From a virus, in IMG/VR virus record IMGVR_UViG_3300034198_003490, positions 1-21,707 of that record: DNA of 21,707 nucleotides. One strand, given 5' to 3'. The translations under genes were made by a program, and so were the position numbers. Position 1 is the stretch's first letter, and each line of letters begins with the position of its first letter. This document shows positions 20,531 through 21,707 of the stretch, in pieces. Under the pieces are notes generated by a model, which searched no databases, was not told where the DNA came from, and saw only the letters and a program-made list of their open reading frames with translations.

Positions 20531-21013
20531 ATGAGAAAAACACCAAAGCCAGAGCAGATAGACAAAGAGAAAAAAGTGCTGGAGTTGAAGCGCTCAGGTG
20601 CTACTTGGGACGCTATCGCTGAGGTAGTTGGATACGCGAACGCGTCAGGGGCGTTCAAGGCTTACAAGAGGGCAATGGTAAGAACACTCCAGCAGCCAGC
20701 AGATGCGTTGCGTGAGGCTGAGATAGATCGCCTAGACAGATTACAAAGGGCGTATTGGTTTGAGGCAATCGGCGATAGGGACAACCCGCCTATCCATAAA
20801 TCAGCAGAGATCGTATTAAAGATAATTGACAGGCGCGCAAAGTTATTAGGGCTAGACGCTCCAACTAAGATCCAAGCAGAGGTGGTCACGTATGACGCAA
20901 GTGGAGTTGAAGCCGATATTGAAAGGATCGCCTATAACATCAGAGGAATGGATAAGGGCATCACGATGGCGTTGGAAGCAGGAGCAGGCGCGAACGGAAC
21001 AATTACCACCTGA
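20531..21013 (+). CDS. Terminase small subunit-like DNA-binding protein
   Basis: 160 aa. Residues about 10-45 form a HTH (DKEKKVLELKRSGATWDAIA, then YANASGAFKAYKRAM), followed by a helical region (LREAEIDRLDRLQRAYWFEA, then IVLKIIDRRAKLLGLDAP) typical of phage terminase small subunits. The subunit recognises the packaging site and recruits the ATPase. The large-subunit gene starts inside it, a usual arrangement. Weak ribosome site (AATAGGAAA). The last 40 residues are dual-coded with the large subunit. No pac or cos site could be seen. Confidence 0.75.
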   Translation: MRKTPKPEQIDKEKKVLELKRSGATWDAIAEVVGYANASGAFKAYKRAMVRTLQQPADALREAEIDRLDRLQRAYWFEAIGDRDNPPIHKSAEIVLKIIDRRAKLLGLDAPTKIQAEVVTYDASGVEADIERIAYNIRGMDKGITMALEAGAGANGTITT

Positions 21014-21707
21014 CGGTGATTGGAACATCTGGCTATATATGGCTGGACGCGGTGCGGGTAAGACAAGAACGGCAGCAGAATGGCTTGCTTGGGAAGCAAT
21101 CACTCAACCCAATACGCGTTGGGCGATAGTTGCGCCTACTTACGGTGACGCAAGAGATACGTGCGTTGAGGGTGAGTCAGGTGTGTTGAACATTCTTAGA
21201 AGATACAAAGCGCTCAGGGATTGGAACAGATCCCTTGGAGAGATCCTTTTAACAAACGGATCGCAGATGAAACTATTCTCAGCAGATAAACCTGACCGCT
21301 TTCGTGGGCCACAGCATCACGGTGCTTGGTGTGACGAGTTAGCAGCATATAGATATTCTGACGCCTGGGATCAGTTGCAGTTCGGCATGCGTCTGGGAGA
21401 TAAGCCACGCATTGTGGTCACAACAACACCTAGACCTACTACGCTGATTAGATTACTAGCAAAACGCAATGACGGCTCAGTAGTTATCACTCGTGGATCT
21501 ACCTTTGACAATGCCGCCAATCTTGCACCCTCAGCGCTATTGGAGTTGGAAGCCAGATACGCAGGTACCAGATTAGGGCGCCAAGAGTTGTTTGGCGAGA
21601 TCTTGGACGATGTGGAAGGCGCGTTATGGACTCGCAAACTAATTGATGATGCAAGAGTGGATAGCGCACCACCACTTGTTCGAGTTGTAGTTGCCATTGA
21701 CCCTGCG
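20892..21707 (+). CDS. Terminase large subunit, N-terminal ATPase part (3' end outside window)
   Basis: 272 residues visible, open to the window end. ATG 20892 follows AGAGGTGG and precedes a typical start region ending EQLPPDGDWNIWLYMAGRG. Walker A is GRGAGKT (52-58); Walker B is in GAWCDE with Asp148-Glu149; the VVTTTPRP motif is the coupling segment; and VVVAIDPA at the end with Asp270 is the first acidic residue of the RNase H-like nuclease. This is the packaging motor and headful or site cutter. The gene overlaps the small subunit by 122 nt in another frame. Not frameshifted in the visible part. Confidence 0.93.
   Translation, partial: MTQVELKPILKGSPITSEEWIRASRWRWKQEQARTEQLPPDGDWNIWLYMAGRGAGKTRTAAEWLAWEAITQPNTRWAIVAPTYGDARDTCVEGESGVLNILRRYKALRDWNRSLGEILLTNGSQMKLFSADKPDRFRGPQHHGAWCDELAAYRYSDAWDQLQFGMRLGDKPRIVVTTTPRPTTLIRLLAKRNDGSVVITRGSTFDNAANLAPSALLELEARYAGTRLGRQELFGEILDDVEGALWTRKLIDDARVDSAPPLVRVVVAIDPA

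Overview
The window is part of a tailed double-stranded DNA phage genome, most likely a siphovirus of an actinobacterium. The evidence is a tape-measure/distal-tail/Gp37-like tail series, a CHAP endolysin with a holin, a WhiB-family protein (a family confined to Actinobacteria and their phages), dense packing of small plus-strand genes with 1-4 nt stop/start overlaps, and a terminase pair at the right end. The base composition is low for an actinophage, which would fit a low-GC freshwater actinobacterium such as Nanopelagicales; that host guess is inference. No integrase, tRNA, IS element or CRISPR array is visible.

Layout. 1-4443: end of the tape measure, distal tail protein, Gp37-like tail protein and a long fibre with a self-cleaving S74 chaperone. 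4444-5495: lysis cassette (coiled-coil peptide, one-TM protein, CHAP endolysin, holin), closed by a hairpin terminator at 5509-5547. 5580-7715: HTH protein, DUF6378-like protein, metallophosphoesterase and a possible GNAT-like protein. 7693-8006: the only minus-strand genes, two small ORFs. 8136-12565: recombination and replication block with an ERF/Rad52-like candidate, winged-HTH protein, Cas4-like nuclease, WhiB, replication initiator with internal repeats that look like an origin, and RusA. 12678-14871: many very small genes, several with zinc-ribbon cysteine pairs. 14875-16603: secreted lytic-transglycosylase-like protein, HNH nuclease, SSB and small HTH proteins. 16605-20514: DNA base-hypermodification operon. 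20531 to the end: small and large terminase.

The most interesting part is 16605-20514. Five overlapping or closely spaced genes encode a ParB-like protein, a TET/JBP-type 2-oxoglutarate dioxygenase with a complete H-x-D...H...R set, an aGPT-Pplase / amino-acid:DNA-transferase-superfamily helical protein, a short FAD-binding DAO-fold enzyme and a P-loop kinase resembling 5-hydroxymethyl-dU DNA kinases. Together they suggest post-replicative modification of pyrimidines. The dioxygenase would hydroxylate the 5-methyl group of thymine (or 5-methylcytosine), the kinase would activate the hydroxymethyl group, the transferase would install an amino acid, and the flavoenzyme would trim it, possibly to an aminomethyl base. 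Each family is known from earlier work on phage hypermodification. This combination, with a TET/JBP enzyme as the apparent source of the hydroxymethyl base, is the part worth testing.

Second-tier signals are four 11-bp repeats inside the replication initiator gene that are read in all three frames (origin iterons), a pair of TGTAA-N3-TTACA palindromes just after that gene, a CTG-initiated secreted murein hydrolase, a repeated leader motif at 8118 and 14764, and a sharp change in GATC frequency near 5.3 kb.
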